A DNA stretch of 64,000 nt, from assembly GCA_905234865.1 (NCBI GenBank), contig CAJOJE010000001.1, positions 240,021 to 304,020 on the forward strand. Reading direction: 5' to 3'. Below, piece after piece: positions 34,685 through 43,853 of the stretch; the first letter of the stretch is position 1, and each line of letters opens with the position of its first letter. Under the pieces are notes generated by a model. It did no database searches and had not been told where the DNA came from. It saw only the letters and a program-made list of their open reading frames with translations. This stretch comes from Candidatus Gastranaerophilales bacterium (GTDB lineage Bacteria > Cyanobacteriota > Vampirovibrionia > Gastranaerophilales > Gastranaerophilaceae). The translations under genes and the position numbers were made by a program.

Positions 34685-35728
34685 TCATAAATCATTATAA
34701 ATTATCTTTTCAAATTCGTCTAAAAGTTCGCTTTCTTTGACTTTTTTTATAAGTACGCCCTTTTTAAAAATGTACCCTTCACCGATTGCGCCCGCAATTC
34801 CGTAATCGGCATCTTTTGCTTCGTTAGGACCGTTGACGGGACACCCCATTGTTGCAATTGTTAAAGATTTCTTAACATTTTTAAATCTTTCTTCAACTTT
34901 ATGAGCCAAACTTATTAAATCAATTTGGCACCTGCCGCATGTCGGGCATGAAATAAAATTTACTCCCTCTTTTCTGAGTCCCATTGCTTTTAAAATGTCA
35001 ATTCCCGCTTTAACTTCTTCAATAGGATTTTCGGTTAAAGAAACCCTTATCGTATCTCCGATACCTTCGGATAACAAAGTTCCAATACCGATTGAAGATT
35101 TGATGATTCCGCCTCTTAAGGTTCCCGCTTCGGTTACACCTAAATGCAAAGGATACGGTATAAGATTATAAATTTTTCTGTAAGCTTCAATCATGGTCAT
35201 GACGTTTGAAGATTTAAGGGAAACTTTAATTAAATTAAAGTCGACATCTTCAAGAATTTTAATATTATCAAGAGCGCTTTTTATCATTTTGTCGGATAGT
35301 GTCATTGAATTATTCGAATATAAATATTTTTCGAGCGACCCCCCGTTTATACCTATTCTAATAGGAACATTTCTTTTTTTGGCGGCATTTGCAACAAGTT
35401 TTGTATGCTCAATTCCACCGATATTACCGGGGTTTACCCGAAGTGCATCAATTCCCGCATCCAATGCAATTAAAGCGAGCCTGTAATCAAAATGAATATC
35501 TGCGACAAGAGGGATGTTTGTCTTATTTTTAATATCTTTTATCGCATAAGCACACTCCTTGTTTAAAACGGCAAGACGAACGATGTCGGCGCCGGCTTCT
35601 TGAAGCTCGTTTATTTGTCTTACGGTTGATTGAATATCGTTAGTTTTTGTATTTGTCATGGATTGAACGCTGACGGGAGCGCCCGCACCTATTTTTACGT
35701 CACCGATTTTTATTTGAATTTTTTCCAT
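34685..35728 (-). CDS. ispG: 4-hydroxy-3-methylbut-2-enyl-diphosphate synthase
   Basis: 347 aa. Sixth enzyme of the MEP isoprenoid pathway, a [4Fe-4S] protein that converts MEcPP to HMBPP. The TIM-barrel N-terminus has VSVQSMTNTKTND and PLVADIHFDYRLA. The C-terminal cluster ligands are in SCPTCGRCQIDL and GCPVNGPNEA. The length fits the short bacterial two-domain form. It feeds undecaprenyl phosphate needed for the polysaccharide and wall lipids of this organism. It is divergent from the metallophosphatase gene, and their -10 boxes appear to overlap near 35753-35759. Confidence 0.96.
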   Translation of the reverse strand: MEKIQIKIGDVKIGAGAPVSVQSMTNTKTNDIQSTVRQINELQEAGADIVRLAVLNKECAYAIKDIKNKTNIPLVADIHFDYRLALIALDAGIDALRVNPGNIGGIEHTKLVANAAKKRNVPIRIGINGGSLEKYLYSNNSMTLSDKMIKSALDNIKILEDVDFNLIKVSLKSSNVMTMIEAYRKIYNLIPYPLHLGVTEAGTLRGGIIKSSIGIGTLLSEGIGDTIRVSLTENPIEEVKAGIDILKAMGLRKEGVNFISCPTCGRCQIDLISLAHKVEERFKNVKKSLTIATMGCPVNGPNEAKDADYGIAGAIGEGYIFKKGVLIKKVKESELLDEFEKIIYNDL

Positions 35729-35752
35729 ATTTGTAAAGCCTTATTTTTTTGT

Positions 35753-35758
35753 TATTAT
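35753..35758 (+). promoter_or_regulatory. -10-like box six bases before the metallophosphatase start, shared with ispG
   Basis: TATTAT is exactly six bases before ATG 35765, which has no ribosome-binding site. On the opposite strand the overlapping bases 35754-35759 read TATAAT, in position to serve ispG. The two promoters could exclude each other. Confidence 0.35.
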
Positions 35759-35764
35759 AGTAGC

Positions 35765-36487
35765 ATGAAAATCGGTGTAATATCAGATATCCATGGAAAC
35801 GCAGAAGCACTTAACAATGTCTTAAAAGACATTGAACTAAAAGGTGCGGAAAAAATATTTTGTTTGGGCGATCTTGCCATGGGAGGCTACGACCCGAATT
35901 ATACGATTGAAAAAATATTTTCTTTGAAAAATTGTGAAATAATCCAAGGAAATACGGATAAATTAATAGTTGATTATAACAATGAAGTTTATAACGACTT
36001 ATATAAAAAAGACCCGCTGATGGCAAATGCACTCAAGCTTGACGTTGTTGAAATTACGGATAGCAACAAACAAAGACTTAAAAATTTGCCCGAACAAAAA
36101 GAAGTCGACGTATACGGAGTAAATTTTTTATTATGCCATGGTTCACCCAGAAAGCAGAATGAAAATTTATACCCCGATACGGATATTAAAATTGTTGAAG
36201 AGGCCGCAAGAAATACGAACGCCGATATTGTCTTAACGGGTCATACCCACATGCCTTGCGGTTTTACGTTAAATGACGGTAAAATTATAGTAAACGCAGG
36301 CAGTGTCGGAAGAAGCAGAACAAAGGATAAAATGCCCGTTTATCTTTTAATCACCGTAAATAAAGACAAAACATGCGAATTTGAACATCGCAGAATAATT
36401 TACGATAACAAAAAAGTAAGCAAAATTATTGAAGAAAGAGATTTTGAATTTTCAAAAGAATTTTCAAAATTATACATAGAGGAATAA
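35765..36487 (+). CDS. Calcineurin-like metallophosphoesterase (YfcE/MJ0936 family)
   Basis: 240 aa. Metal ligands: SDIHGN (D8, H10), CLGDLAMGGYDP, GNTDK, LLCHGSPR and TGHTHMP, in the order of the YfcE-type phosphodiesterases. Substrate not predictable. I start at ATG 35765, which begins the domain exactly (MKIGVISDIHG). The longer frame upstream overlaps ispG and has no conserved content. The stop is followed immediately by the ATG of a TPR gene. Confidence 0.88.
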   Translation: MKIGVISDIHGNAEALNNVLKDIELKGAEKIFCLGDLAMGGYDPNYTIEKIFSLKNCEIIQGNTDKLIVDYNNEVYNDLYKKDPLMANALKLDVVEITDSNKQRLKNLPEQKEVDVYGVNFLLCHGSPRKQNENLYPDTDIKIVEEAARNTNADIVLTGHTHMPCGFTLNDGKIIVNAGSVGRSRTKDKMPVYLLITVNKDKTCEFEHRRIIYDNKKVSKIIEERDFEFSKEFSKLYIEE

Positions 36488-37657
36488 ATGAACATAGAAG
36501 AATTACACGAAACGGCTTCAAAAGCATTAATTGACGGGAACAGCGAAAAAGCGGAACAATGCTATTTAAAAATCTTGGAAGAAGTACCGAATGATGAAGC
36601 GGCAATAACATCTTTAATGGATATTTATCAAGATACCGACAAAGTCAAATATTACCTTACGAGGGCAAATTATAACATTGTAAACGGTAAAGCCGAATAC
36701 GGCATTAACGATTGCAAAAAAGCGCTGGCACATGATGCGGAAAACATAGAAGCAAGAGAAAAACTCGCAAGATTGTATCGTGCAACAAATAAACCTTTGA
36801 AGGCAATTGACGAATTTTCAAGGCTGATAGAAATTCACCCCGATTATCTTCTTGCATATGTCGAACTAATCGACCTTTATACGAGCGAAAAGGCGCTTGA
36901 TTCCGCTATTGAAACGGCAATCAAAGCAAATGAAAAGTTCGGCGATACAACTAATTTTTATGACGTTTTGGGCAAACTTTACTTTGATAACGGCGACTAT
37001 GAAAATGCGCTCAAAGTCACAAAAGATTCTTTTCTTAAAGCAAAAATTCTTCTACAAACGGAAAAAAACGAAGAAGCAAGAGAACTTTTAAATAAATTAA
37101 GCGCAATTCAAGGCAGAAAAGAAGAAACCGCAATGTATAACCTTCTTGAAGCTCAATATTGCTACAATACAAAAAATTTCGACAAAGCATTTGAATACAT
37201 TGATAAGTATTCATCAATTATGGGCCCGAACCCGATTAGTTTTCAAATGAGAGCGTTGTGCTTTGAAGAAAAGGGCGATGAATTTATGGCGGCATACAAT
37301 TGGGCATTTATGAACAAAGCAGCAAATAAACCCGATGAAGCTCTTGTGGAATTTACCCATGCGTATTCGATAAACCCGAATAACAAAGATGTTTTAATAG
37401 AACTTGCAAAACTTTATGAACTAAATAAAGAAAAATACACCGCAATGGACTGGTGGCAAAAAGTATACGATTTAGACGGTGACGAAACGGCAAGAGCAAT
37501 TCTTTACGATTTTTACGTTAAAGAAGGCGATTCCGCTATGGCGCAAAGATACATGACGGAAGAAGAAGTTCAACAAAAACAAGCCGAAGATGATATCCCC
37601 GAAGTTGAAGATGAGGGATTATTAAATAAAATTTTAAATCTTTTTTCAAAAAAATAG
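36488..37657 (+). CDS. Tetratricopeptide-repeat protein
   Basis: 389 aa, all helical, with about nine TPR-like pairs. Typical repeat pieces are AKLYRATNKPLKAIDEFSRL, GKLYFDNGDYENALKVTKDS and ALVEFTHAYSINPNNKDVL. There is no signal peptide or membrane segment, so it is cytosolic. It likely serves as a protein-binding scaffold. It begins at the base after the metallophosphatase stop, so the two are co-expressed. The acidic tail (EDDIPEVEDEG) ends in a short hydrophobic helix. Confidence 0.85.
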   Translation: MNIEELHETASKALIDGNSEKAEQCYLKILEEVPNDEAAITSLMDIYQDTDKVKYYLTRANYNIVNGKAEYGINDCKKALAHDAENIEAREKLARLYRATNKPLKAIDEFSRLIEIHPDYLLAYVELIDLYTSEKALDSAIETAIKANEKFGDTTNFYDVLGKLYFDNGDYENALKVTKDSFLKAKILLQTEKNEEARELLNKLSAIQGRKEETAMYNLLEAQYCYNTKNFDKAFEYIDKYSSIMGPNPISFQMRALCFEEKGDEFMAAYNWAFMNKAANKPDEALVEFTHAYSINPNNKDVLIELAKLYELNKEKYTAMDWWQKVYDLDGDETARAILYDFYVKEGDSAMAQRYMTEEEVQQKQAEDDIPEVEDEGLLNKILNLFSKK

Positions 37658-37665
37658 AATTTTAT

Positions 37666-39039
37666 TTAGTCGGAAAAAAGCGTATTATTTTCTTTTTTTA
37701 AACTGTCTTTTAACTCCTGCCATTGCCTTACGGGCAGATTTTTGTCATAATCGTTCAATTTGTTGTATGAAGGGTTATCGGCAGGATTTTTAGAATTGGG
37801 ATTTAGCCAATTAAAAGGAATTTCTGTTTTTGATTTATCTTTTTTTGTTTTTTCCGATTTAGTTTTATCGGGCTTTATGTTTTCTTTATTATTTTGAATT
37901 AAAAAATCGGAATTTGTTTTTTTATTTTTTACGGTTTTTTCTTTCTTGCGTTCTTCTTTTTTATTATTTTTTTCATCCTTACTTTCTGAATTATCTTGCA
38001 ATAAATCATCCTTAAATTCATCGACAAAATAAGTATCCTCCGCTTCGTCATTAACGGCAGGTTCATCGTTTTCAAGACCGTTAATCGAGGCATTGTTTTC
38101 AAAAGGAGGCGGAGTAATATTCTCTCTATCTTCTTTTTCAATTTCCAAAAGCGCCTCTTTTCCCGTTAAATTTTGAAGAATTGTTCTTGATAACTCAAAC
38201 TTAGACTTAGCTTTCGACAAATTTTCCTGAGCAAGTCTGTAATAACTGTCTGCAATTAAAATTTCTTCTTTTGAACCGGACTTGTGCATTTCATCATACA
38301 TTATTTTTCTTTTTTCAAGATTAACCTGCGCCATCTTATAAAGTTCTTTTGCACTTATATAATCGGTATAGAGAAACAATAATTTCTTTTGTAATTCATC
38401 AATTTTTCTTACCAAAACAACCATATCGGCATCGTTTACTTTGGTAAATTTGTAATTAATTTTACTGTCATCACCCGTTACCGCTCCTATTAAATTTCCG
38501 CCTATTAAAGCCCCCGTCGCCATATACGGGTTAGAAGAAAGAGCGGTTCCCGCTACGGAAGAAAAACTTGCAATCGGTTTTAAAATTTTTTTAACCGCAC
38601 CTTCTTTGGGTTTATTTTCTTCCGGATTTGAAAGTTTGTAAATCGCATATTTTATCGTTTCGCTTCTTTTTAACGCACTGTCGTACAAAATTGCTAAATC
38701 CGACAACAAATAAGGTGAATCGGACTGCATTTCGGATGAAATTTCATTAGATAAATATTTAACGTTCAAATCTTTAAAGCTTAAATCGGACAAAGACTGA
38801 ACATCAACGGTTTTTGCCGTAACTTCGTCTTTATTTTCCTTTTTATTTTCATTTGGATTTATTGAATTATTGTTTGTATCGGTTTGAAATTTATTTATTT
38901 CATATTTAACTTCGGGTGTATCCCCCGTACCGAAACGCATGGCGGGCGGACGAGAAATGTTTAAAGTATCGTAAGAAATTTCCGCATAAGAAGGAAGTAT
39001 TAAGAATAAAAGAAGTAAAAAAAGACGTTTTTTCTTCAT
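37666..39039 (-). CDS. Exported half-TolC-like coiled-coil protein, large paralogue
   Basis: 457 aa with a signal peptide (MKKKRLFLLLLFLILPSYA). After a polar linker the core (about residues 105-305) looks like one TolC/OMF helical hairpin: DLAILYDSALKRSETIKYAI, a glycine-rich hydrophobic segment (SNPYMATGALIGGNLIGAV), then the long helices around YISAKELYKMAQVNLEKRKI and DSYYRLAQENLSKAKSKFEL, ending LTGKEAL. The last 150 residues are a lysine- and asparagine-rich low-complexity tail. No beta-barrel strands are evident. It overlaps the paralogue at 39036 by four bases. It may be a periplasmic or outer-membrane partner of an export system. Confidence 0.65.
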   Translation of the reverse strand: MKKKRLFLLLLFLILPSYAEISYDTLNISRPPAMRFGTGDTPEVKYEINKFQTDTNNNSINPNENKKENKDEVTAKTVDVQSLSDLSFKDLNVKYLSNEISSEMQSDSPYLLSDLAILYDSALKRSETIKYAIYKLSNPEENKPKEGAVKKILKPIASFSSVAGTALSSNPYMATGALIGGNLIGAVTGDDSKINYKFTKVNDADMVVLVRKIDELQKKLLFLYTDYISAKELYKMAQVNLEKRKIMYDEMHKSGSKEEILIADSYYRLAQENLSKAKSKFELSRTILQNLTGKEALLEIEKEDRENITPPPFENNASINGLENDEPAVNDEAEDTYFVDEFKDDLLQDNSESKDEKNNKKEERKKEKTVKNKKTNSDFLIQNNKENIKPDKTKSEKTKKDKSKTEIPFNWLNPNSKNPADNPSYNKLNDYDKNLPVRQWQELKDSLKKENNTLFSD

Positions 39040-39899
39040 TTTTCTTTTTCCTCAATTATATCAGGGTTATATCGGACGGGTTCAACCGTTAAATCGGAAG
39101 GGTTTACCCCTTGGGTTTTAAGTTCATACACAACCAAATTCAACTTATCAATCGCTTCCGCTCCCGACAATCTCGTAAGCATTAAATAATATCTCTTTGC
39201 TTCCTGTTTGAGCTCAAATTCTTCAATAAGTTTTGCTTCCCAATCGGCGGAAGTTATCGTTATTTCTAATTTATCGTCATTTTTGATTGCATTAGAATAA
39301 TTTTGATTCTTGATTAACATTTGCTCTCTTAATTCTTTTAATCTTAAAAGAGAATTCTTGTACCCGTAATATGCAATTACGATTTCATCCTGCAAATCTT
39401 CGACAAGACCCGCAAGCTCGATTGCTTCGGTATCGGTTAAGGGAGAGTTGTTTAATTTATCCGTATTTTTTTTATTTATTAAATTGTTTGCAAGTCTTGC
39501 GGTTGCATAAGAAGCAGACTGAATGCCGTAATTCATGCCTAAAAAAGAAGGTAAAATCGAAGCGCCGCCTATGATTGCGCTTAAACTTTTTGCCATAAGA
39601 GATGTATGAATTCTTCTTTGTTCTTCGGGAATTGCAAGTTTTTCAAGAGTAAATTTAATAATCGGATTGTTTGAAACAGTTGCAACCCAAATTGTTTCTA
39701 AATCTTCAACGTCTTTTTCCTGCTGCTTATTAATTATAACTTGCGCATCGGTAACATCAGTCACAAAAAGATTGCCGTTTAATTGTTTTGGCATTTCATC
39801 AAGTTTAACTTCACTCGGAACCAAAGAAGTATCGACTTCAAAACCGAATGCGGGAAGAATAAAAACAGCTAACGATAAACTTACGAAAATCTTTTTCAT
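39036..39899 (-). CDS. Exported half-TolC-like coiled-coil protein, small paralogue
   Basis: 287 aa, signal peptide MKKIFVSLSLAVFILPAFG. It has the same layout as its downstream partner. A helix DLETIWVATVSNNPIIKFTL comes first, then a small-residue hydrophobic stretch (LSAIIGGASILPSFLGMNYG) and a long helical pair (LRLKELREQMLIKNQNYS, IEEFELKQEAKRYYLMLTRL) ending LSGAEAID, which corresponds to LTGKEAL in the partner. Only one of TolC's two hairpins is present. ATGA overlap links it to the large paralogue, so the two probably act together. Function unknown. Confidence 0.65.
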   Translation of the reverse strand: MKKIFVSLSLAVFILPAFGFEVDTSLVPSEVKLDEMPKQLNGNLFVTDVTDAQVIINKQQEKDVEDLETIWVATVSNNPIIKFTLEKLAIPEEQRRIHTSLMAKSLSAIIGGASILPSFLGMNYGIQSASYATARLANNLINKKNTDKLNNSPLTDTEAIELAGLVEDLQDEIVIAYYGYKNSLLRLKELREQMLIKNQNYSNAIKNDDKLEITITSADWEAKLIEEFELKQEAKRYYLMLTRLSGAEAIDKLNLVVYELKTQGVNPSDLTVEPVRYNPDIIEEKEK

Positions 39900-39922
39900 A
39901 AGAACATATTAACATAAAATTT

Positions 39923-40468
39923 TTAATACATATAATCAGACTCGCCCTGTTCTTCTTCTTCATCTTTTAAAGATGACAGGTCATAAGAATAAGTTGAATC
40001 AAAATCTTCCGGAAGTTTATCCGAATCGGGCCAAATCGTACCGTCATCAAACCTGCATGCCGATAAATTTTCGGACAGCGCAAAATCGGATTCTTCCAAA
40101 TTTGCTTCATTTAAAATTGCACCGGCCATATCAGCGTCTTGGAAGTTACAATAATGAACTTCCGCATAACTGAAATCCGCACCGTATAAAGTCGTATTCG
40201 TAAAATCACACTCGACAAAACGGCACCTTGTAAAATCACAGCTTGTAAAATCGGTATCGGTAAAATTTACGTTAGTAAATTGAGTTTCGGAAAATGTCGA
40301 ACCGGTAAAATCAACGTTATCAAGGTTTACGTCGGAAATTTCAAACGAAGGCAATTCAACTTCGGATAAATCAATTACTTCATCCGTCGAATTATTTTTA
40401 TGCGTCTCAAAACCCTCTTTGTCATTAAGCAACAAATCAATCCATTTATCTTTTGAAAGATTAGACAT
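39923..40468 (-). CDS. Pentapeptide-repeat protein
   Basis: 181 aa. Residues about 35-135 are a run of A(D/N)LxX pentapeptides, seen as VNLDNVDFTGSTFSETQF, TDFTSCDFTRCRFVECDF and the following turns, which would fold into a right-handed quadrilateral beta-helix. Several turns carry cysteine at the same position, which is uncommon. No signal peptide. The acidic C-terminus (SSLKDEEEEQGES) follows. Role unknown; some family members mimic DNA and protect gyrase, which cannot be inferred here. It is 23 bases upstream of the half-TolC pair on the same strand. Confidence 0.85.
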   Translation of the reverse strand: MSNLSKDKWIDLLLNDKEGFETHKNNSTDEVIDLSEVELPSFEISDVNLDNVDFTGSTFSETQFTNVNFTDTDFTSCDFTRCRFVECDFTNTTLYGADFSYAEVHYCNFQDADMAGAILNEANLEESDFALSENLSACRFDDGTIWPDSDKLPEDFDSTYSYDLSSLKDEEEEQGESDYMY

Positions 40469-40539
40469 AAACTAAAATAACTCCCATAAAATAGTGCATA
40501 TTCATTCTATTAGAATAAACTTTGCATGTAAAGAGTTTT

Positions 40540-41148
40540 TTAATTATCGTTAAAAAACTCATGCGCCAAAATTGCGGCTTGAACTCTGTTATCGACTTCT
40601 AATTTTCTATATATGTTATTAAGATGGGTTTTTACGGTAATTTCTCTGATAAAAAGCTTTTCGGCAATTTTTTGATTAGAATCGCCCAAGCAAACAAATT
40701 TTAAGATTTCTTTTTCTCTTTGGGTTAATTCACTTATCGCTTCACCTTTTTTTATATCGTCTTTTTTATAAACGGAACGTCTTAAAAGCGCTTCAATTCT
40801 GGCTAAAAGGTTCGGAAAAACAAATGGTTTTACAATGTAATCATCAGCGCCCGATTTTAAACCCGTTACCTCTTTATAATCATCATCGACCGCAGTCAGC
40901 ATAATAACGGGAATATCTTTATATTTGGATGAATTTCTTATATGTTTTAAAACCGAATACCCGTCCATAACGGGCATCATAACATCCAACAAGACAAGGT
41001 CATACTTATCATAATTTTTATCAAGTTCATTTATACCTTGTTTTCCGTCAAGCGCACTGAACGTTTCATACCCCCACATTTGAAGCATATCGGGAGTTGA
41101 ACCTTGAATATCATCAATTATTAAAATTCTTTTTATATTATCCGTCAA
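40540..41148 (-). CDS. Response regulator, receiver plus LuxR-type HTH
   Basis: 202 aa. The receiver domain has the acidic pair IDDI (D12, D13), phosphoacceptor D55 in LVLLDVMMP, T85 region VIMLTAVDD and K107 in YIVKPF. The DNA-binding LuxR/FixJ domain (about 137-200) shows LTQREKEILKFVCLG and the recognition helix IREITVKTHLNNIYRKL. It is the second gene of an overlapping pair of regulators (four-base ATGA). No histidine kinase gene is in the window. Confidence 0.9.
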   Translation of the reverse strand: MTDNIKRILIIDDIQGSTPDMLQMWGYETFSALDGKQGINELDKNYDKYDLVLLDVMMPVMDGYSVLKHIRNSSKYKDIPVIMLTAVDDDYKEVTGLKSGADDYIVKPFVFPNLLARIEALLRRSVYKKDDIKKGEAISELTQREKEILKFVCLGDSNQKIAEKLFIREITVKTHLNNIYRKLEVDNRVQAAILAHEFFNDN

Positions 41149-41792
41149 ATTAGATTTTCCCTGATTGCCTTAATTGCCGCCTGCGTTCTGTCGTCAACCG
41201 AAAGTTTTTGCAATATTGCACACATATGGACTTTAATCGTATTTATGGATATATTTAATTTTTTTGCAATTTCAAAATTTGAATTACCTTCGGATAAAAG
41301 AGTAAGAACTTTTGCTTCTTTAAGCGTCAGACCGTATTTATCTTTATTTTGAGAATTAGATTGCATACAACCCGTATTTTTTGAAAGAATAAAGGATGAC
41401 ACCGCAGAATCAAACCATAATGCGCCGTCTTTAACATCATTAATTATATTTATCAATTTTTCAGGCTCGATATCTTTTGAGCAATAAGCACTGATTCCTG
41501 CCTGAACGGCAGTTTCTACTTCTTTTTTATCAACGTGGGAAGTTAAAATTATAACCTTAGTATCGGGATGTTTCTTTTTAATATGGTACGTGGCACTGAT
41601 ACCGTCCGTTACGGGAAGTCCGATATCCATAAGGATAACGTCGATTTTGTTTTTTTCCAGAATTTTATACGCAACTCCCGCATTTTCCGCCTCAAAAACT
41701 TCATTTATAAAATCCGCTTCCATAAGAGAAGTTTTCAGCGCAAAACGGGTTAAAGCGTGGTCTTCGGTGATTAATACGTTAATTAAAGTCAT
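41145..41792 (-). CDS. NarL-type response regulator
   Basis: 215 aa. Receiver: ITEDHALTR, phosphoacceptor D56 in VILMDIGLP, T84 in IILTSH and K106 in YCSKDI. LuxR HTH near 150-212: LTLKEAKVLTLLSEG and INTIKVHMCAILQKL. It belongs with the gene that follows (ATGA overlap) and may form homo- or heterodimers with it. No Shine-Dalgarno sequence precedes the ATG; TATAAT lies exactly six bases upstream, pointing to a leaderless message. Confidence 0.9.
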   Translation of the reverse strand: MTLINVLITEDHALTRFALKTSLMEADFINEVFEAENAGVAYKILEKNKIDVILMDIGLPVTDGISATYHIKKKHPDTKVIILTSHVDKKEVETAVQAGISAYCSKDIEPEKLINIINDVKDGALWFDSAVSSFILSKNTGCMQSNSQNKDKYGLTLKEAKVLTLLSEGNSNFEIAKKLNISINTIKVHMCAILQKLSVDDRTQAAIKAIRENLI

Positions 41793-41798
41793 AATTTT

Positions 41799-41804
41799 AT
41801 TATA
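41799..41804 (-). promoter_or_regulatory. -10 box six bases before the response-regulator start codon
   Basis: TATAAT on the minus strand, then AAAATT and ATG 41792. Perfect hexamer and exact six-base gap. No ribosome-binding site. Confidence 0.45.
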
Positions 41805-41881
41805 TTCAATTTTATTTTTTTTACAAACACTTTACATGAAAGAATGTTTTTTAGTATGATAGGAAAAGTTGGAGAAAAATT

Positions 41882-42163
41882 ATGATAAGTATTAAAGACG
41901 TAGAGCATGTTGCAAAACTTGCAAGACTTGAATTAACGGAAGAAGAAAAAGTAAAATTTTCTAAACAATTGGGCGATGTTTTAAGTTATATGGAGCAAAT
42001 GAACGAAGTTGACACGACGGGAGTCGAACCTATGAATCACCCGATAGATTTTTCAAACGTTATGAGGGAAGATACCGTCATTTGCGAACAGACAAGAGAA
42101 GAACTTATGGCGAATGCTCCCGAAATCGAACAAGATTACTTCAAGGTCCCTAAAATCAACTAG
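41882..42163 (+). CDS. gatC: Glutamyl/aspartyl-tRNA amidotransferase subunit C
   Basis: 93 aa, the normal GatC length. VEHVAKLARLELTEEE at the start and NHPIDFSNVMREDTV in the middle are family signatures. It stabilises GatAB, which converts Glu-tRNA(Gln) and Asp-tRNA(Asn) to the amidated forms. gatA and gatB are not adjacent; pyrG follows. GGAG precedes the ATG. Its last codons lie in a hairpin. Confidence 0.95.
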   Translation: MISIKDVEHVAKLARLELTEEEKVKFSKQLGDVLSYMEQMNEVDTTGVEPMNHPIDFSNVMREDTVICEQTREELMANAPEIEQDYFKVPKIN

Positions 42164-42174
42164 GGGCCTTTTTT
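42143..42174 (+). terminator. Terminator/attenuator hairpin overlapping the gatC stop and preceding pyrG
   Basis: AAGGTCCC (42143-42150) pairs with GGGGCCTT (42163-42170), with one G-T pair, followed by a T run. The gatC stop codon TAG lies at the foot of the 3' arm. The T run could instead pair with the AAAGG of the pyrG ribosome-binding site just after it. Confidence 0.6.
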
Positions 42175-42185
42175 AAAGGAGAAAT

Positions 42186-43805
42186 ATGACAAAATATATT
42201 TTTATAACGGGCGGTGTTGTAAGTTCTTTGGGAAAAGGAATTGTTGCGGCAAGTTTGGGGAAACTTCTAAGAGCAAGAGGATACTCGGTTGCAATTCAAA
42301 AATTTGACCCTTACATAAATGTTGACCCCGGAACAATGAGCCCTTTTCAGCATGGAGAGGTTTTTGTGACCGATGACGGAGCGGAAACCGACCTTGACCT
42401 CGGCCATTACGAAAGATTTACGAATACTTCGTTACATCAAATAAATAACGTAACATCGGGTTCAGTTTATCAAACCGTTATTGCAAAAGAAAGAAAAGGC
42501 GAATATTTAGGCGCAACGGTTCAGGTTATTCCGCATATTACAAACGAAATAAAAGCCAGATTGCAAATGGCAACAAAACATTTTTCGCCCGATTTTTTAA
42601 TAGCGGAAATCGGCGGTACGATAGGCGATATTGAAAGTTTACCGTTTATTGAAGCAATAAGACAATTCAGACTGGAAGAAGGCATCGGAAATTCCATCTC
42701 GGTTCATGTTACGCTTCTTCCCTATCTTCAAACGTCGGGAGAACTCAAAACAAAGCCTTCGCAACACTCGGTTTATGTTTTGAGAAGTTACGGAATACAA
42801 CCCGAAATTCTTGTTTGCAGAACTCAAATTCCAATCAGCAAGCAGGAAAAAGAAAAAATGGCGCTTTTCTGTTCGGTGCAAAAAGAATGTGTTTTTGAAT
42901 GCAAAGATATGAAATCAATTTATGAAGTTCCGCTTGCGCTTGAAGAACAGAACATGGCGGGAATTGCGTTAAAATTGTTAAATTTAAAAGACAAAAAACC
43001 GAACTTAACAAGTTGGGAAAATTTGGTAAATAAAATTAAAAATACCAAAAATGAAATAACGGTAGCGCTTGCGGGAAAATATACGGAATTAAACGATGCC
43101 TACATTTCGGTTGTTGAATCACTAAAGCATGCAGGGCTCGAATATGACTACAAAGTTAATGTCAAATGGCTTGCAAGCGAAGATTGTAAAAATATGGAAA
43201 TAACAAAAGAATTGTTATCGGACGTTGACGCTCTCGTTATCCCCGGAGGATTCGGCGTTAGGGGCATAGAAGGAAAATTAAACGCAATAAGGTATGCAAG
43301 AGAAAGCAATCTTCCGTTTTTAGGACTGTGCCTCGGGCTTCAATGCTGTGTCATAGAATATGCAAGAAATGTTGCGGGGTTAGTTAATGCAAATTCAACC
43401 GAATTTGACGAACATACAAAAACTCCCGTAATAGACTTAATGACGGAACAGAAAAACGTAGCGGGATACGGCGGAACAATGAGGCTTGGAAGTTACCCCT
43501 GCATATTAAAAGACGGTTCCGTTGCGCAAAAAGCGTACGGGAAAAAACAAATCGAAGAAAGACATCGTCACAGATACGAAGTAAATAACGAATACAAAAA
43601 AATTCTTCAGGAAAAAGGGCTTGTTATATCGGGTTGTTCCCCTGACGGATTATTGGCGGAAATTGTCGAATATCCGAAAAATGACTGGCATGTTGCATGT
43701 CAATTCCATCCCGAGTTCAAATCTCGTCCCGAAGAAGCGCACCCGTTGTTTAAAGGGTTGATAAAAGCCGTTAAAAATCAAAAATTAAGAAAAAATAAGC
43801 AATAA
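42186..43805 (+). CDS. pyrG: CTP synthase
   Basis: 539 aa. Makes CTP from UTP, ATP and glutamine. N-terminal synthetase domain: [20 protein letters not shown] (residues 6-25), then the [11 protein letters not shown] and [11 protein letters not shown] motifs. The C-terminal class I amidotransferase domain has nucleophile cysteine in LGLCLGLQC and the histidine/glutamate pair in CQFHPEF. AAAGGAG precedes the ATG. The product also supplies CTP for the two CMP-sugar synthetases in the window. The intergenic hairpin may regulate it. Confidence 0.97.
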   Translation: MTKYIFITGGVVSSLGKGIVAASLGKLLRARGYSVAIQKFDPYINVDPGTMSPFQHGEVFVTDDGAETDLDLGHYERFTNTSLHQINNVTSGSVYQTVIAKERKGEYLGATVQVIPHITNEIKARLQMATKHFSPDFLIAEIGGTIGDIESLPFIEAIRQFRLEEGIGNSISVHVTLLPYLQTSGELKTKPSQHSVYVLRSYGIQPEILVCRTQIPISKQEKEKMALFCSVQKECVFECKDMKSIYEVPLALEEQNMAGIALKLLNLKDKKPNLTSWENLVNKIKNTKNEITVALAGKYTELNDAYISVVESLKHAGLEYDYKVNVKWLASEDCKNMEITKELLSDVDALVIPGGFGVRGIEGKLNAIRYARESNLPFLGLCLGLQCCVIEYARNVAGLVNANSTEFDEHTKTPVIDLMTEQKNVAGYGGTMRLGSYPCILKDGSVAQKAYGKKQIEERHRHRYEVNNEYKKILQEKGLVISGCSPDGLLAEIVEYPKNDWHVACQFHPEFKSRPEEAHPLFKGLIKAVKNQKLRKNKQ

Positions 43806-43853
43806 ACCGTTTTTACGGTATAATGTCATGGTAAAAAAATAAGAGGAAAAATT

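Noticed and set aside
35630-35764. N-terminal extension of the metallophosphatase into ispG
   Set aside because: The extension is antisense to ispG and non-conserved; the domain begins exactly at ATG 35765.
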